Shown here one piece after another: positions 1-12,600 of a stretch of 64,000 bases of DNA. The stretch lies in contig CM019065.1 in assembly GCA_009667805.1 (NCBI GenBank), forward strand, positions 149,518,101 to 149,582,100, written 5' to 3'. Numbering within the stretch: position 1 is the first letter of the stretch; every line of letters starts with the position of its first letter. A program made the position numbers and the translations under genes. Below the pieces are notes generated by a model. That model was not told the DNA's origin. It was given only the letters and a program-made list of their open reading frames with translations, and ran no database searches. The DNA comes from Leptobrachium leishanense. Lineage: Eukaryota > Chordata > Amphibia > Anura > Megophryidae.

Positions 1-2
1 CA

Positions 3-74
3 GGAATTCCAAGCGACACACAACAAGCTACTGGCTTAGAGAAGGCCATTATGACTGCAGAGGAGCATGGAGAT
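3..74 (+). CDS. COX5B: COX5B internal coding exon (cytochrome c oxidase subunit 5B)
   Basis: This exon encodes 24 residues, GIPSDTQQATGLEKAIMTAE followed by EHGD. It matches the start of mature COX5B, a nuclear-encoded, zinc-binding subunit on the matrix side of mitochondrial complex IV. The exon ends in a complete GAT codon directly before a GTAAGT donor at 75-80. The first exon, with the mitochondrial presequence and start codon, lies outside the window, so the gene is partial here. It continues in exons at 2505-2604 and 4829-4941, and the three exons join in phase. The true 5' boundary of this exon is not visible because the window begins inside it. Confidence 0.93.
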
Positions 75-440
75 GTAAGTGATCTGTTCTATCCTGTGAC
101 AAACTGCAAGTGTGTTTCTTGTTTTTTTATTTTATTCATTCTACATTTTGAGTGACAGGTTTAGGGTTATCCAAGGACACGCCATAATGTATCGCTCAGT
201 TTATTAAGGTGCACTCACTGCCATGATGACCTGACACCTTCTCTGAACCCAAAGAATACTTGCAGATCAACTGCATCAGTCCTGACTGCTGATAAATTAT
301 TTTAATATTCAGCTCTTTTCCATGCTTTCAAATGTTAAGTTTCTTAATGAGGTCTTAAGTCAGTGCTGGCTCCTTGGCATCACTTTCTACTTGGCATCTA
401 TCTTGTTTTTATTTTGTGAATCTGACTTGCTCAACATTTG

Positions 441-640
441 ATAAGTAATTAGGTATGCACCGATACCACTTTTTTAAGTACGAGTACCGATACTTTTTAA
501 AAAGTATTCACCGATACTGAGTACCGATACTTTTTATGTCATGTAAACGCTTTCCAAGAAGAACAGACCTCATATAAAAATGCCCCCAGCTCACATGTAT
601 ATATTTCCCCCCCCCCCCCGATAACTAGTATCGGTAATTA
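441..640. repeat. hAT-like terminal fragment in COX5B intron
   Basis: The stretch begins TATGCACCGATACCA and repeats ACCGATACTTTTT several times, with a complementary ATCGGTA near its far end after a poly-C run (609-619). GTGCACCGAT-like ends with internal copies are typical of vertebrate hAT MITEs. No clear paired terminus or target duplication was found, so this is a degraded copy. The rest of this intron (641-2500) holds no recognisable gene. Confidence 0.45.
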
Positions 641-2504
641 CAAACTACTTATAAACATATGTTAGCAGTTTTCACCAACATATATAGAAAGTTTAAGAGT
701 AACGTCTTTCCAAAAAAATCACTTCATTCCAGTGGAATGGGAGTGCAGTGAGGTTTTTCCGGGCAAAGACTGGAAGAGCCACTCTACAGAAGAGCCCTAT
801 GCTCACTCCTAGCAGGTGATTGTCACAGCAGCAGGCCATTTGCATAATTATCTGTGTGACACCCACAATGGAGGAAGCTTGACATCCGAGTGATACTTCT
901 CAAAGTATAATGTATCGCATTGATCTGTCACAAGTGTGACATCCATCACTTGAGACATTGCAGAAGAGTGACCCTATCAATGACCGGTTCCCTGTATGAA
1001 CATCTTGTCATTCTCATACCAGTGAACGGATGACCGGATATCCATGCTGGATAGAATACATGCCAGTGCCAATATGTTATTGACTCAGGTCGTACCTTTT
1101 GTAAAACCTCCAATGTAATGTGACTTTTTAAATCAATCTTTGGACATTTGCAGTGATCAAAAACTAGGTTCATAATATGTTAGTTTGAGAAGTAGGATCG
1201 ATTCATCCAGATTTCATTGGACCGGTCCATCAATTTGGACAAAATCTCTAGTTTTGTTAATTTGTTGCTGGTAAATGTGTTACTGAACAACTAATTATTA
1301 AACACTTACCTTTTGTCCGTGCATGGAGAGTTAATAGGGAGAAAATGTGGGCTGCTGGGTAACAGCCGCTTGTGAACCCAATGACCTGCATTAATAGGGC
1401 AGCACTCCTTTCCCTGTTATAGCATCTATACATGGTCAGTGGTAGAGGGGCTGCAGTCAGAGCTGCACCTTTCAATCTCCTGGTCTGTGGGATGCAGTCA
1501 AAATTAATTAATATGATGGACGTCCAACACTTCTATGACCACCACGCATGTCTCTTAGGTTAAATCAGAAGTTGGGTTTGATCACGTTTGAGTTCCTCTC
1601 TAACTGATCACCCTCTACCCATAGTGGAGTAGTGTGTATTGGGGCCTGGGGTGCTTGAGAGTCCATCTGTCATGATTTCAATTTAGTGCGATGTATATGC
1701 AACTTGAACCTGTGTGTGTGCGCACATGGACCCCATGTGAATCGTACACTGAAAAAATTGTTCCCACTCCATCCTGATTTCAGATCAGTTGTTGAGGCGT
1801 CCTTTTATCTGCGAATTTCAATTGGATGAACATGAATACACATGTCTAGCTGTTAGGGACGTCATGACTTTGTGGGATTTGTTCCATGTGTCTGCATTGC
1901 ACGGTGCCCGAGACCTTCTGTGATCACATATGGAGCTTTCTCATTTCTTAATCTTTAAATTGTAAGAAAATCAGGTGACCGCAAATTGGATAAAATCCCC
2001 TTGATCTTTTGGCTCTTTGTTGGCACCTGTCCCTTTTTAGCAGGACATGTTTGTGGTCTATTTAATATATAATAACATACTTTTTTAAAACTTTATTTTG
2101 TAAATTGTTACATTGTTTTAATGTAAAACCATAGAGATTAGTCAATTATTCATGCTGAATACTTTGTTTATTGTGCTTGACAGTTTTTCTCATTTAGACC
2201 AGTTACTTAACTCCCATTTTTATGACCATAAGCTTCTGTAGCTCAGCTGAGCATTTTATAAAATTTAGGTCGCCAGTAACTACTAGGCCAAGGTTTGCTT
2301 ACACTGGAATTAAATATAAGTTTTTAAACAGTAACTTTCATACCGTTGCCTACCTGAAAGTCTATTGAGACTTGTTTCTCTGTAGGAAAGTGAATTAATA
2401 TGAGGTGTTTTTAAGATGCATAGGTACGGAGTAGTTTATAAAAAACTTATCTGTACAAAATTTTGCATTCTTTCAGTACTAAATATATAATTTTGTTTCC
2501 TTAG

Positions 2505-2604
2505 GATCCATACAGTGTGTTAAAACCTCGTTCCTATGCAGGGACCAAGGAGGATCCTCACATTGTTCCTTCTATAACTGACAAGAGAATTGTTGGCTGC
2601 ATTT
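2505..2604 (+). CDS. COX5B: COX5B penultimate coding exon
   Basis: The exon reads [20 protein letters not shown] and then [13 protein letters not shown], the most conserved middle part of COX5B. It is preceded by a pyrimidine-rich tract and TTAG, and followed by GTAAGT at 2605-2610. It is 100 nt long and ends one base into a cysteine codon. The next exon supplies the other two bases, giving the Cys-Ile-Cys pair. In the family these two cysteines form half of the structural zinc site. No frame break is seen, so the gene looks functional. The intron upstream is about 2.4 kb and the one downstream about 2.2 kb; the downstream intron carries a mariner foldback copy. Confidence 0.95.
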
Positions 2605-2633
2605 GTAAGTATGGGGAAACATCTATACATGCT

Positions 2634-3463
2634 GGGTGTCCATAAAGTCTCTTTACAATGTCAAAAATTTATTACAAAGGCAAATGAAAAGACAGATAAT
2701 TAATTAAATTATTACAAAATGAGACGTATATATTTACTTTTTTTGCCTCATTTAATACACCTCTATATGGGCACTATTGGTTGCACGAAGCACATCAAGA
2801 CGGTACTCATTTCTTGCCATGTTCGCTGTAGCATGCCCTCATCAATGGTGGCCATGACATCATTGATCCTCTGCTTTAGGTTAGTGATGTCCTGTACCTT
2901 TTTGTTCCATACACTATCCTTTAACATAACCCCATAGAAAGAAGTCGAGGGGAGTGATATCTGGTGAACGAGGTGGCCAGGGAATTGGGCCACCCCTTCC
3001 AATCCACTGGTCTGGAAATGTTTCATTTAGGAACCCACGAACATGCAGTCCCCAATGTGATGGTGCAGCATCTTGCTGGAAAATGATGGTTGAAGGTCGT
3101 GTATTTGTGCCAAGTATTCTGTCAAAAGGTCAGGGTAAACATTTGCAATAATTGATGTCTTGCCGAAGAAAAACAGACCAATGATTCGATTGCACATTAT
3201 CCCACACACACATTAATCTGAAGCAGAGGATCACTGATGCCATTGCCACCATTGATGAGGGTGTGCTACAGCGAACATGGCAAGAAATCGAGTACCGTCT
3301 TGATGTGCTTCGTGCAACTAATGGTGCCCATATAGAGGTGTATTAAATGAGGCAAAAAAACCTTAAATATATACGTCTAATTTTGTAATAATTTTCACTT
3401 ATCTGTGTTTTCACTTGCCTTTTGTAAATTTTGAAATTGTAAAATCTTTTATGGACACCCTGT
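2634..3463. mobile_element. mariner-type element with foldback structure
   Basis: The termini are inverted: GGGTGTCCATAAAGT near 2634 and a matching ATGGACACCCTGTA at 3451-3464. Inside, on the minus strand, sequence from about 2980 down to 2763 encodes the end of a mariner-like transposase with frame damage. On the plus strand, 3222-3345 carries a second, inverted copy of the same C-terminal coding end. It reads WQEIEYRLDVLRATNGAHIE and a stop in an undamaged frame. The arms (about 2690-2880 and 3219-3410) are therefore inverted duplicates around a ~340 bp single-copy centre. The element is non-autonomous and sits in the last COX5B intron. Confidence 0.7.
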
Positions 3464-3649
3464 ATATCTCTAAATACTACTGTACAATTTAGAAGCCTAA
3501 AGCAAATCAATCTCTTCTGCAGTTATGGTAAATGTTATTTGCCTAACAAAATATGTAATTGTTGATTTGATATGACAGGTGCAACTTTACTTTAATCATT
3601 GTTTTACCCCTTGTATTACTGTGCGAAAGTAAAAATGTCAAATCTTTGG

Positions 3650-3880
3650 CTTGGGCCCCGTTCACACCTAGATGTTTTAACGCGTGTTTGTGCGCGCTTT
3701 AAAACGCATGAACGGGGAAATCCCATGCTTTGCTATGGGCCCTGTTCACACCTAAGCATTTTAAAGCGCGCTTTAAAACGGCCGACGCAAAAAGAAGTCC
3801 GGGAGCTTCTTTTCGGGCATACAGCAGCGCGTTCGTGGCCATAGACATAGCCGCGAATGCGCTGCAAAGTGCGTTTTTTG
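3650..3880. repeat. GC-rich MITE-like repeat (GTTCACACCTA type)
   Basis: Two related modules, CCCGTTCACACCTAGATG and CCTGTTCACACCTAAGCA, occur about 80 bp apart. Each is followed by CpG-rich GCGCGCTTTAAAACG sequence unlike the AT-rich intron around it. The style resembles Harbinger MITE ends, but no full terminal pair was found. Confidence 0.4.
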
Positions 3881-4828
3881 AGAGAATGCATTGACTGTAG
3901 TATTTCTGTCATAGAATCCAGTTAATTAGGTGTAAAATCCTTACATATATGATCTTCTTATAAATGAATTGCTTGCTCATTATTTTTAGTAATACTATGA
4001 TAGGGTCTGTATAATGTATTTTAAATGGACATAGCTATCTGGATTTTCCTATTTCAGTCTTCTAAACAGGAGGGCATGTGGGGGATGGCGTTTCCTATCT
4101 TAGAAAGCTAGCAATCTGCCCAAGGTGATCAGATGGCTATGGATAATAACTTGAGTGTACAGCCAACGAACTAGCAGAAGCACTGAGAGACCTCAGGTTG
4201 GCTGGATGCTTGAACAACCATCACTTGACCTCAGTCCCTTGAAAGATCTGATGACCTTTCTTTGACTGAAGCTGAGAGGCTGTCAGTTCCCAACCCTGTC
4301 CTTATATACCCTAACAGGCTAGGTTTGCCAGTTTTCACTCTACTGAAAAGTACTGTGTGTCCGCCCCCTCCCTCCCTTATAATAAATAATTGGGCAGAGG
4401 TTGCGGACAGCCTGGAAATCCCTGAGGCTTTTCTGCGCCACTTGCATAGTACTGTGACGGGACTTGCGAACTTTATGTACACAAGTTCCGTAGTGCCTGC
4501 CCAGAACTGTGTCCATGCACAGCAAACTCCTCCACTTTACCCAGCGTTTTCTACCAGTTAGTTGGGTGGTGGGGGGGGGGGGGGTCATCCCTTATATCCT
4601 GACCACCGCAAAAATATAAAGTGGTCTGGATGTGTAGAGTTTACCTTTAAAATCTGGCCTGTTTAGAGGTACTTGAGGACCAGGGCGTTGGAACCACGGT
4701 TTTAGGATGTCAAGTTTTGTAGGAGACTTGGTAATCAAAATATAAACCTAATAGTAACTGCTTTGATTTTTCAATCCTAAAGCTTATTGGATAGAATGCA
4801 ATTAATATCTTTTCTTTCCATTCTGCAG

Positions 4829-4941
4829 GTGAGGAAGACAACACATCTGTAATCTGGTTTTGGCTCCATAAGGGAGAGGCTCAGCGTTGTCCATCTTGTG
4901 GTGCACATTATAAGTTGGTTTCACACCACCTCTCCCATTAA
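4829..4941 (+). CDS. COX5B: COX5B last coding exon
   Basis: The exon follows a TTCTGCAG acceptor and completes the split cysteine codon. It encodes [20 protein letters not shown], then a CPSC motif, [13 protein letters not shown] and a TAA stop. The Cys-x2-Cys, together with the upstream Cys-x-Cys, makes the four-cysteine zinc site of COX5B. The [12 protein letters not shown] block is close to invariant in vertebrates from family knowledge. The C-terminus has the usual family length with no extension. The stop is followed about 100 bases later by a poly(A) signal. Confidence 0.95.
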
Positions 4942-5043
4942 AAGGCACTGCTTTATCGTACTGCATTGTAACTATTTTGGCAAGAGCTCATGTTTATTTC
5001 TGTTGTGTATCGTATCCTTAATACTTTATGGCCTGGGACCATT

Positions 5044-5049
5044 AATAAA
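5044..5049 (+). terminator. COX5B polyadenylation signal
   Basis: An AATAAA hexamer lies about 100 bases after the COX5B stop codon. A GT/T-rich stretch follows at about 5073-5098, as expected for a cleavage and polyadenylation site. This predicts a short 3' UTR. Confidence 0.75.
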
Positions 5050-5099
5050 ATGCAGCTTTCCATGCTTGATACTTTGTGGTGGTGTTTTTTTTTAGTTTT

Positions 5100-6130
5100 G
5101 ATTTCCCAAAAAAAAAAAAAAACATTTTAATCCTCCCACAGCTAAGGGCATGTGGGGACACTTCTTTTGCATTCCTCTGCCCAATGCTTCCTATTCAGAG
5201 TAGAAATCTGCTAAATTGCACTTGTCTCTGTGTAGAGGTTGAGTTAGAGCCCTGATTAGTCCCAGTTGAACAGGTTACCTGCCTTCAATATTGTGTGTCG
5301 TTCTATAGTAATCTCCAAATCTCCTACAACTTGTACGAAGAAATGACATTTTAGGGCACACTAAAGAGTCTTTCCGAAGCAGGGTCTCTTGTTCCTGTAT
5401 GTGATATGTGAAATATTCACTCAAATATAAACCCATCAACCTTTTCAATCGCATACAATTCCCCCCCCCCCCCACCCCTCTACAGATTTGCCTGCTGGCT
5501 CTCGGCCCAGAATTTCAAACTACAGATAATTTTATCTGCATATAGGGCAAGGATACCGTGTATCAAAGCAGAGACGAGTGTAATTGGCCACTATCCTCCA
5601 CAACATAGGGAGGAAAGGCATGCACAGGATGTCTACCACAAGTCCTCCGCACGGTTACCAGAGTGTAAATCTCTGGGAAGCTTGGGAGGGTTAGGGTGTA
5701 TCCACTGTGTCTAAACTGATTTATGTTCTGCAGCGTATGCAATAAGGCTCAATTCTATACCTGGATTAACCAGCAGGAGCCCTCTGCCTTTCACATACAT
5801 TATGTTCAGCACTTCAATGACTACGGTGGGGGTGAGTGGTAAGGTGGTCATAGGACATTTTTTGAAGGATGTCACTAAACCCTGTATTCTGACTGTTTCA
5901 TATAAAACCACTTGGTAGTCAAAGGGTCAATTAAACTTCCCTGAAACATTAACTATTTAACAACGAATGTTTTTTAGCCATTTATCAAATGGGTTCATGG
6001 AATATTCACATTTTATGGATAATTAAGAACTACGTCCTTCAGTTTCAGTGCTAGACAACTTTCTTTTAAATGTTCTGTTCATTTTGGGATCCTCGTTTTG
6101 GAATGGGTTAAGTGGGGGGGAGAGAGAGAT

Positions 6131-6161
<31 letters not shown>

Positions 6162-6770
6162 AGAATTATTGCCTGTTCGAACCTCCAGACTATTCTGTCC
6201 TGACACAGCTTTGGCTCTATATCAAACACTTCACATACCGATATCCCACAAGTGGTTTAAGACAACCCACTACTACAAAACACAATCAGGGCCTGGAAAC
6301 CTCTCTTAAAGCGTAATCCCAGTTGGCAGCACTCTTTATACTTACCCTTTCAATCCAATCCTGACTTTCAAGGAGGTAGGAACCAATGGAGTAGAAGGGA
6401 CATGGGTTTTAACCAAAGTCTGCATTTAACAATTTTTTTTTTTCTTCCATATGCATGGCAATTGCATACTATACAGTTTATTTATATGTAATATTGTGTC
6501 ACTTGCACTAAAAAAAAATGCATTGGCAAAGAAATTAAAACAAATCGAAAATCTTGTAATCAAAATCAGGAAGTGTATCAAGGTTTCTAAGAGGAGTTAC
6601 AATTTGTACAATTTTATTTTTATACTTAACTCCTTGTCCATGTGTTGTTATTTTATCATTAGTAACATGTGTATACTGAACACTTTACTTTCAGAATTTG
6701 TAGTATAAATGATTTATTACCTGGGGATAGGCCTATTTCGATTAGAATTTTGCCGGATGAACCATGCTGC
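5100..6770. other. Gene-free stretch downstream of COX5B
   Basis: No coding exon or RNA gene was recognised. It holds low-complexity tracts: poly-A at 5107-5122, poly-C at 5461-5473 and an AT dinucleotide run at 6137-6161. Short open frames here have no family resemblance and no splice context. Confidence 0.5.
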
Positions 6771-6771
6771 A

Positions 6772-7175
6772 TGTAACAGATCTCCGTACCCTGACTGTGT
6801 CACACCTGGTAACGCCGTTTCCTTTCCAGACTCCCGTACTCGCACCAGCAGTTTTTCCTGCCTTTCTCCAGCCCATAGCCGAAACGTAAGGCTGGGTATG
6901 TGCAAAGAGTGATGATAGCAACCCCAGAAATGAGGCACCATGCAGATCTGGAGGTTTTTGGAACAGACAACAGGAACTGAGCCTTTAATGAAATAATATA
7001 CACAGGGCCAGGTGGAGCCTGGCAGCCAATGGAAAATGACACTCAATTCTATGGAAGGGATTGATGAAGTGCAGTAGAAGCCACTCTACTGCTCTGAAGT
7101 TTCCTGCTCTCCTGCCTGTCTTGCTGTCTGACATAATTAGACCAGGGATAGATAAAGGGATAAACTCTGGACACA
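6772..7175 (-). repeat. Left copy of ~400 bp duplicated module, possible LTR
   Basis: This begins TGTAACAGATCTCCGTACC and is repeated in the same orientation at 8334-8725. Shared blocks include CAGATCTGGAGGTTTTT, CTGAGCCTTTAATGAAATAA and GCTCTCCTGCCTGTCTTGCT. The start is the reverse complement of the GATCTGTTACA end of the LTR at 24227-25079. A minus-strand LTR of a related family is the simplest reading. No matching target duplication was found. Confidence 0.45.
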
Positions 7176-8333
7176 GACCGATTGTGCAGCATTTGACAGC
7201 AAGACACCACAAATATTCTTTTACAGATGCAGATTCCTGATAAGGGAGTTGGGAAAGGCTACAGTGGCACACAGTAATCGGACAAATGTAGACAATTACA
7301 ATAACAGTATTCATAAGTAGCGACAACACAGACACCCCATAGGTACAGCGTGACTTCAACATAGCGAGCAGGGAAACAATCTAGAAGATCAGTCCTGCAC
7401 CTCTCAAATACATATCTAGGCTCATGTACACAAGTTCAAAGTGACACACATCCCATGTCTCCCCCTTTCGCGGGAGACTAACCTGGGAGAAAATCCCAAA
7501 TGGTTGCTCTCTAGGTTAGTAACCTCATTACAGTCTTTCCGTCTCACTGCAAAAGCCATGGCCCTAAGGAGTCACTGAAAATCAGTCTCTCAACCAGTGA
7601 CCGTGGCATTTCCCGTGTGTTGTAGCTGCTGCTGGGGAGAAGTTCCATCAGCCGCTGGAGACAATATAGGGTGGCCGGTGTCTCCATAGAAGAGTGTTGG
7701 GGATCTAGGCTGATTGCCCAGCATCCAGGAGGCACACATTTGGAAACCACAGTCCCATCCACCGCTGCAGTGTAAATCTCTTCTGGGTTTGGAGACCGAG
7801 AACATTCGCTCACTGCTCTGCTGCTGGCTCCTCAGGATCTTTACTAAGGATAGACCGATTACCGGTTTTGCCGATATTCAGAAAATTACTGATATCGGTA
7901 TCGGCATTTTATTTGACGATAATTGGACAAGACTCATGCAGCCATGACACATGAGGTCCCACAGATCTGTGGAAATCCGGGACTTCTCCCACATCAGACT
8001 GTAAGTCCTCACTGTAGAACATCCCCTGCTCACTGACAGTATTGCGCATGAGCGTGATGAAAACCGAATTGGGGCTTCCCTCCCATCTGGCAGGGAATTC
8101 CCTATACCTGTTGCAACAAGCTCACCTCCGTCCACACGCTCAGGAACAGTTCAATGCTTGGGTTCTGTCCATATTGCTTGGGGTGTCTCTTTACCTCGGC
8201 AATCTCCATCTCGCTGTGGGTTGCACCAAACTTGTGCCTTTGGTCACCACTTCAAATTCTGGTACTACTGTGTTCCATCCACGAAAAAAGGTCCTAGATA
8301 AAAAGGAAGCAAATCTCACCAGCTGTAAGCCAA
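7176..8333. other. Sequence between the duplicated modules, with a hAT end inserted
   Basis: No coding region is recognised. Near 7848 a hAT-type end begins (GGATAGACCGATTACCGG, then repeated GATATCGGTATCGGC). A mirror-type end of the same family is found near 51187. If the flanking modules are LTRs, this is the decayed interior of a small retroelement. Confidence 0.35.
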
Positions 8334-8725
8334 TGTAACAGATCTCTGTACCCCAACTGGGTAACATATATTAATAACGCTTCCTCGCCGGACCCCATTC
8401 TCCCACCAACAGTCTTTTGTGCCTAAGGACTGGTACACACAAAGAGTGGTGATAGCATCCAGCAAAAATGAGGTTCCACACAGATCTGGAGGTTTTTAGA
8501 ACAGACGACATCAACAGGGACTGAGCCTTTAATGAAATAATATATAAAGTGCCAGGCTGAGCCTGGCAGTCAATGGGAAATGACACTCCGGCTTCTACTG
8601 CACTTCATTAATCCCTCCCCTAAAATTCTACTCTACTGCTCTGACGTTTCCTGCTCTCCTGCCTGTCTTGCTGTCTATGATATAATTAGACCAGGAACAG
8701 AGAAGAGGATTAACTCTGGTCACCA
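8334..8725 (-). repeat. Right copy of ~400 bp duplicated module, possible LTR
   Basis: Direct repeat of 6772-7175, clearly diverged by substitutions and small indels. It begins TGTAACAGATCTCTGTACC. Read on the minus strand, it would end GATCTGTTACA and be followed by TTGGCTTACAG. The LTR at 21042 is likewise followed by TTGGTGGCAAG, which supports a shared LTR/primer-site layout. Confidence 0.45.
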
Positions 8726-9184
8726 AGACTAGGGATGAGCCGAACACCCCCGTGTTCGGTTCGCTCTTGAACTCGAACGATTTCAAAAGTTCGGTTAGTG
8801 CCCTGGGGGACAGGAAACAAGGACAAAAAGTAAAAAAAAGTTTTTAAAGGGACAGTGAGTTTTCCATGAAATAAGGGTTAAAAATAAAAACGAAAAATTC
8901 CTTCAAATATCGTACCTAGGAGGTCCCCATGACCTGCCCGTGAAGTGGCGGATTTGTAGGATGTATAGAAACATTTAAAAACAAAAAAATGACGTTTCAA
9001 ATGACGGTAAACGGTTTTCCTTTAATCTATTCATAAACAACTGCTTGGGGCGGCAGTCTGTATTAGAAGAGGGGACCTTTTAGGACACGCAGAACAAGTT
9101 TAGTTATTTTTTGGCTAAATTATGGTGAAACCTATGCAGGCTTTGGATGAAAGTAACAATAGGTGCTTTAAAATTGGGCCTTTA

Positions 9185-9655
9185 GCGTTGGCAACAGTGC
9201 TGTCACACCTTAACCCCTCTGTGGTATTGTGGAAAAGTGCAGGGTTGGACCCTGCGGTTCAAAAAATTAAAATTATATTAATCTGGTACAGGCGTCAGTG
9301 CACCCAAATATTGTGCCTTTGGTGGCAGCAAGTGCCTTCACACCGTAACCCTTATGTGGTATTGTGGAAGAGTGCGGGGTTGGACCCTGCGGTCCAAAAA
9401 ATTAAAATGATATAAATCTGGTAATATAGGCGTCAGTGTCAGTGCAGCCAAATATTGTGCCTTTGGTGGCAGCAAGTGCCTTCACACCATAACCCTTTTG
9501 TGGTATTGTGGAAGAGTGCAGGGTTGGACCCTGCGGTCCAAAAAATTAAAATGATATAAATCTGGTACAGGCGTCAGTGCACCCAAATATTGTGCCTTTG
9601 GTGGCAGCAAGTGCCTTCACACCATAACCCTTTTATGGTATTGTGGAAGAGTTCA
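9185..9655. repeat. Tandem repeats of 131-147 bp inside hAT element
   Basis: A unit containing CACACC(G/A)TAACCC, GTGGTATTGTGGAAGAGTG and GTTGGACCCTGCGGTCCAA recurs about 3.5 times. The phrase GTGC(C/T)(T/G)TCACACC starts near 9198, 9329, 9476 and 9611. The unit length varies through small insertions. It lies between the hAT 3' end and the transposase stop. Confidence 0.85.
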
Positions 9656-9693
9656 GTGGTGGAGGTTTTGTGAATGCAGAAGACATCCCCGAT

Positions 9694-12600
9694 CTATTTC
9701 GTTACGTCAGCATCAGGGGATTGATGGCTGCTGATCCAGGACTGATTCATTTTTATAAATGTCAGCCGGTCTACAGAGTCGGTGGACAGACGCACTCTTT
9801 TGTCTGTGACAAAACCTCCAGCGGCACTGAATGTCCTTTCAGAAAGCACGCTGGATGAAGGGCAACCTAGTAGCTGCATAGCATATTGGCTAAGTTCTGG
9901 CCAGTGATCCAATCTCAACACCCAGTAAGCCAGTGGATCATTTGCTGGAAAGGTATCCAGGTCTGCCCTTGCCCCTAGGTAGTCCTGCACCATACGGTGA
10001 AGACGCTGGCAATGGGTGCCTACATTTGACGTCCCTGGGCGTCGTGGACTAAACAAATTTAAAAAGGCATCAGTCAAGCGGCCCCGGCCTTCACCACTAT
10101 TCCTCTGATCATCCGCAGCCTCAGAAGCACCTGTGTCATCACTTGGTAACCTACCAGTGCCTGGAAAGGTGTTACACAAGTGTCTCTTTAGAGCATCCTC
10201 AAGTTTTTTCATCCTGTGCTCCCTCTGTGCGGGCAGGATGAGCTCTGCAACTTTCCCCTTGTATCGTGGATCAAGAAGGGTTGCCAACCAGTAATGATCC
10301 CTCTCCTTGATAGCACGAATCCTGGGGTCCTTTACCAGGCTTTGCAGGATAAGGAATCCCATGCAGCGTAGGTTGGAGGTGGCATTAGCTTCCGAGTCTT
10401 CCTGGTCAATGAGGATGACCCCATCATGCACTTCCTCCTCCCTGCCACGCACTAGTCCTTGTGTTTCTGGGCACACAAAACCCTCCCTTGAGGAATCCCC
10501 ACCTTCAATGCCACCACTACTTAAATATTCCTCCTCATCCTCTACCTGTCTGATCTGAGGAGGACCCGCTGGAATGCTGTCTGCGGAAAGACTGGGGCCT
10601 TCAGAGCTAGGGAAGGCCTCCTCTTCCTCCCGCTGCTCTGCCTCTAGAGCCACATCTATAATTCCCCGCAGAGTGTGCTCCAGCAGGAACATTAAAGGAA
10701 TTGTGTCACTGATGCATGCACTGTCCCTGCTCACCATCCTTGTTGCCTCCTCAAGACATCAGACGGTTTGTGGGAAGGTGGAATTCTCTTTGAATTTCTG
10801 CCAGGCGAACACTTGCTGGGAATGACCGTCTGAAGTGGCTGCAGACTTTTCTGGCCTGGCTGAGAAGCTCTGCCAGCCCTGGGTACCTGGTTAGGAAACG
10901 TTGTACCACCAGATTTAGGACATGTGCTAGGCATGGTACATGCGTCAACTTACCCAGGCGTAGGGCGGAGAGAAGGTTTCTGCCATTATCACAGACGACC
11001 ATTCCCAGCTGAAGCTGGCGTGGTGTTCACCATCTTTGCACCTGCCCCTGCAGAGCTTACAGAATTTCTGGCCCGGTGTGGCTCCTGTCCCCTAAACCAG
11101 CTCAAGCACAGTATGGCATCTTTTTGCTTGAGCCATTGCGTATCCCCTGTCACGCGTCGGTTTAACTGCCACTTCGCCAGAGACAGAGAAGGAGGAAGAG
11201 GGAAAGGTGGTGGTGGAGCAGACAGACCTCATACAAGCAGCTTTCTGGAGGCGTGGTGGATGAACAAGCTCCAGCACAGAGCCCCGTCTTGGATCCCTCC
11301 CAGCTGCAATCAGAGTTACCCAGTGTGCCGTGAAGGAAATGTAATGGCCCTGTCCATGCTTGCTGGACCAAGTGTCTAAAGTCACATGCACCTTGCTGTT
11401 GACTGCCTTTCCCAATGACTCGATAACATTGTCTTCCACGTGCTGGTATAGTGCTGGAATGGCCTTGCGTGAAAAGTAATGGCGTTTTGGAACCTGCCAC
11501 TGTGGTACAGCACATTCAGCAAATTCACGGAAGGAAGCAGAGTCCACCAGCTGGAAAGGCAGCAGCTGTAATGTGAGTAATTTTGCTAAACTGGCATTTA
11601 GACGCTGTGCTTGGGGATGGTTGGGACTATATTTTTTCTTACGCTGCAGCAGCTGGGGCAACGTAATCTGACTGCGTAAATCTTCAGCTGATGGGATGCT
11701 GTCACATTGTGAGGAAGGACCTGGTACATCCATTACTGTAGCATCATCCCTGTCAGTGGAGGTTGGAGTCAATGACATGGCAGGACATATATTGGGGTAG
11801 AGACAGGTGAGGAGGACGTACGCAAAGTTTTGTGCCAACAGGATGCGTGGCAGGTGGTCATATGTCGCCTCAAGCATGTGGTACCCAAGCGTCCGGTGTC
11901 TTTCCCACGCTTGAGCCTCATCTGACACGGATTACAAATAGCAATGGTGCGGTCTGCTGCACATTTCTTAAAGAACTCCCAGACAGCAGAGTTCCTGGAT
12001 GTGTGCTTTGAGACAACAGCGCTCTGTACCTGAGCAGCTCTGACATTTGATGCCTTGGACTGGCTAGTGCTACGGTTCGTCATAGAGGACGTTGTGCCTC
12101 GTGTTTGTTGTGCCTCCTCCTCCTCACTTGACTCCTCTGTTCGATCAGGCACCCAGGTGGAGTCAGTGACCTCATCATCATTGTCATCACCCCCTATCTC
12201 CTCGTCACTGGAGCCAACTTGGCAGTATGCTGCAGCTGCTGGGGCAACATGAGTGCCAGTTATTTGTGTGTCATCACTGGGACCCCCTTCCTCTAGGTTG
12301 ATTATACTCCCTTCCTCAACCTCAGAGATTGAATCAGAGCACTGTAGTTGCTGCGAATCCTCAAGCAGCATGTCACTGTCATTGTAGTCAAACAATTCAG
12401 CTGACTCCTCCGTGTGTGATAGTGAGGCTACGGCAGGAGTAGCTGTGGACATGGATGCTGCATTAGATGCTTTGGCAGCTGAGGTGGACTGTAAAGCACT
12501 ACAAGCCTGGCTGGCAGAGGACTGGGAGGATGAGGATGGCCTGGTTAGCCAATCCACCAAATCCTCTGTATGTTGCTGCTGCTTAAGACGGCCAGCACCA

